From: Nitrososphaerota archaeon | GTDB lineage: Archaea > Thermoproteota > Nitrososphaeria > Nitrososphaerales > Gagatemarchaeaceae | Direction: 5' to 3' | DNA: 7,210 nucleotides | Assembly (NCBI GenBank): GCA_003135575.1 | Contig: PLCG01000110.1 | Coordinates: 50,602-57,811, forward strand | In this document: positions 6,429-7,210 of the stretch, in pieces | Layout of the letters: each line of letters opens with the position of its first letter | Position numbering within the stretch: the stretch's first letter is position 1 | The notes under the pieces: model-generated | Seen by the model: the letters and a program-made list of their open reading frames with translations, nothing else | What the model was told of the DNA's origin: nothing | Databases searched by the model: none | Position numbers and translations under genes: made by a program

Positions 6429-6503
6429 CTAGCCCTATCAGTATTGGATCTCGTCAATGGACTTCCCTCAGACGGCTCTTCCGTTGACCTCATCTAGAGC
6501 TAG
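6429..6503. repeat. Nested inverted repeats between dph6 and the aIF5A gene
   Basis: An inner stem pairs GTCAATGG (6453-6460) with CCGTTGAC (6481-6488), eight pairs including one G-U, around a 20-base loop. An outer stem pairs CTAGC (6429-6433) with GCTAG (6499-6503). They fill most of the gap between the two convergent stops and may mark the transcript ends. No T run follows on the plus strand. The remainder, to 6569, shows nothing further I can name. Confidence 0.35.
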
Positions 6504-6569
6504 CCTTCCCTCGACGATGTCAGCTATTAATAACGATATGAACGCAGAGCCACGAATGGTCGCGTACGG

Positions 6570-6971
6570 CTAACTCGTGCCCTTGACTCGCATGATCTTG
6601 CTTCTCCCCAAGACCACCCACACCTCGACCTCTACACCAGGCTGCAACTTCCCCTGTAATTCAGGCTCCGTCGGATTCTGGCTTTCGGTCACCGCAAAGG
6701 ACTGCAGGTCCATCAGTTGGACGCTGGTCGGCGTGGCGGAGATCACCTGCGAGGCCCTCTTGTCTATCATGGGCACCTCGACGTGGGTGTCGACCGTGCC
6801 GATGACAGTCTTCTTCGAACCCGTGAATATCGCGATTCCGGTGAGCCTGACCTTGGCGCTGCCGTGTTTCCCTGGCTTGCTCTTCTCGACCTCCACCACT
6901 TTACAGGGCTCTCCGTCGATGATGATGTAACTGCCCTCCTTCAAACTCCCTAGGTCGACTGGTCTGCTCAA
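6570..6971 (-). CDS. eif5a: Translation initiation/elongation factor aIF5A
   Basis: aIF5A binds the ribosome between the P and E sites and helps peptide-bond formation at difficult sequences such as polyproline. It needs hypusine on one lysine. The 133 residues match the archaeal family length. The N-terminal SH3-like domain (about 1-68) holds the modification loop EKSKPGKHGSAK (29-40), in which K35 (PGKHG) is the lysine expected to be converted. The C-terminal OB domain (about 72-133) ends in VVLGRSKIMRVKG. The start is TTG at 6971, because SRPVDLGSLKEGSYIIIDGEPC begins where archaeal homologues begin and no ATG is available nearby. A TATA-like box about 31-38 bases upstream predicts a short leader. 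Deoxyhypusine synthase is not in this window. Dph6 next door also serves post-translational modification of a translation factor. Confidence 0.95.
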   Translation of the reverse strand: MSRPVDLGSLKEGSYIIIDGEPCKVVEVEKSKPGKHGSAKVRLTGIAIFTGSKKTVIGTVDTHVEVPMIDKRASQVISATPTSVQLMDLQSFAVTESQNPTEPELQGKLQPGVEVEVWVVLGRSKIMRVKGTS

Positions 6972-7001
6972 GCGCTCTGCCCACGACTTTTCGCGACTCG
7001 G

Positions 7002-7009
7002 TAAATAAG
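7002..7009 (-). promoter_or_regulatory. TATA box for the aIF5A gene
   Basis: On the minus strand this reads CTTATTTA, 31-38 bases before the TTG start at 6971, the spacing expected for a leader of about ten bases. It stands out in a G+C-rich surrounding. Confidence 0.6.
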
Positions 7010-7075
7010 CCTTGAATCGTCTTGGAGGCCGAAATCGTCGTTTGCCAGGCCAGCCGAGCCATAGAACCCAGTCAC

Positions 7076-7088
7076 ATATTATTTATTA
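7076..7088 (+). promoter_or_regulatory. Strong TATA-like element, rightward
   Basis: ATATTATTTATTA is the longest pure A/T run in the right-hand part of the window, with G+C-rich sequence on both sides. It would place a start near 7108-7112. It is divergent from the aIF5A promoter and probably serves a unit that runs off the right edge. Confidence 0.5.
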
Positions 7089-7107
7089 CGGAGCCGGGAA
7101 GGTAGGA

Positions 7108-7210
7108 CGCGTATTGCAAGGGTGCAGGGAAGCTCGACTCGGGAGAACGGTCGCACCGACTCGGCTCGAGTGGACGGCGCAGGCTCAGCGTTAGCCTGCC
7201 GAGACTAATT
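7108..7210 (+). ncRNA. Possible start of a structured RNA gene (unassigned, partial)
   Basis: Downstream of the rightward TATA-like element no frame gives a convincing protein. One frame stops at 7192-7194, another stops at 7206-7208, and the third has no ATG, GTG or TTG after its upstream TAG. The sequence folds easily: GCAGGCT (7179-7185) and AGCCTGC (7193-7199) form a perfect 7-bp stem with a 7-base loop. GGTGC (7121-7125) can pair with GCACC (7153-7157). CGACTCGG occurs twice (7135-7142 and 7157-7164). I looked for tRNA, 16S, SRP RNA and RNase P signatures and saw none, so the identity is open. It may instead be a long structured leader of a gene beyond the edge. Confidence 0.3.

Noticed and set aside
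6972..7210. tRNA gene at the right end
   Set aside because: The 7-base loop at 7186-7192 lacks the GTTC-type T-loop sequence, its stem is 7 bp rather than 5, and no acceptor or anticodon arm can be drawn.

Overview
The window looks archaeal. It carries a complete archaeal SRP54 that overlaps an archaeal-type Pus10 tRNA pseudouridine synthase, a Dph6-type diphthamide ligase and aIF5A with its hypusine loop. Leaders are short, several starts are GTG or TTG, and TATA-like boxes sit about 25-40 bases before the starts. The SRP54/Pus10 pair and the aIF5A sequence style suggest the Nitrososphaeria (Thaumarchaeota) or a near relative. A secreted acid-type peptidase would suit a heterotroph from an acidic soil or sediment, but that lineage and lifestyle guess is inference only.

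Layout. Positions 1-2152 (minus) hold srp54 and then pus10, overlapping by a few bases and probably co-transcribed; pus10 runs off the left edge. Positions 2153-5602 form an accessory stretch of lower G+C than the flanking genes. It holds a secreted peptidase G1 (eqolisin, glutamic peptidase) homologue with both catalytic residues in place, a small membrane-anchored extracellular protein, a minus-strand ORF resembling only the C-terminal catalytic half of Cas1, and a membrane-anchored protein with a long Ser/Thr stalk and an extracellular beta-rich domain. Positions 5711-6412 (plus) are dph6, convergent with aIF5A at 6570-6971 (minus). From about 7076 to the right edge there is a good promoter-like element followed by structured sequence with no usable reading frame, possibly the start of an RNA gene.

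How it fits together. The flanks are translation and protein-targeting genes: SRP54 targets nascent membrane and secretory proteins, Pus10 modifies tRNA, Dph6 finishes diphthamide on aEF2, and aIF5A needs hypusine. The middle is a cell-surface and secretion island. The most notable items are the archaeal eqolisin, the isolated truncated Cas1-like ORF, a long imperfect palindrome at 3519-3549, and the possible RNA gene at the right end. No CRISPR array, tRNA, rRNA or transposase was found.
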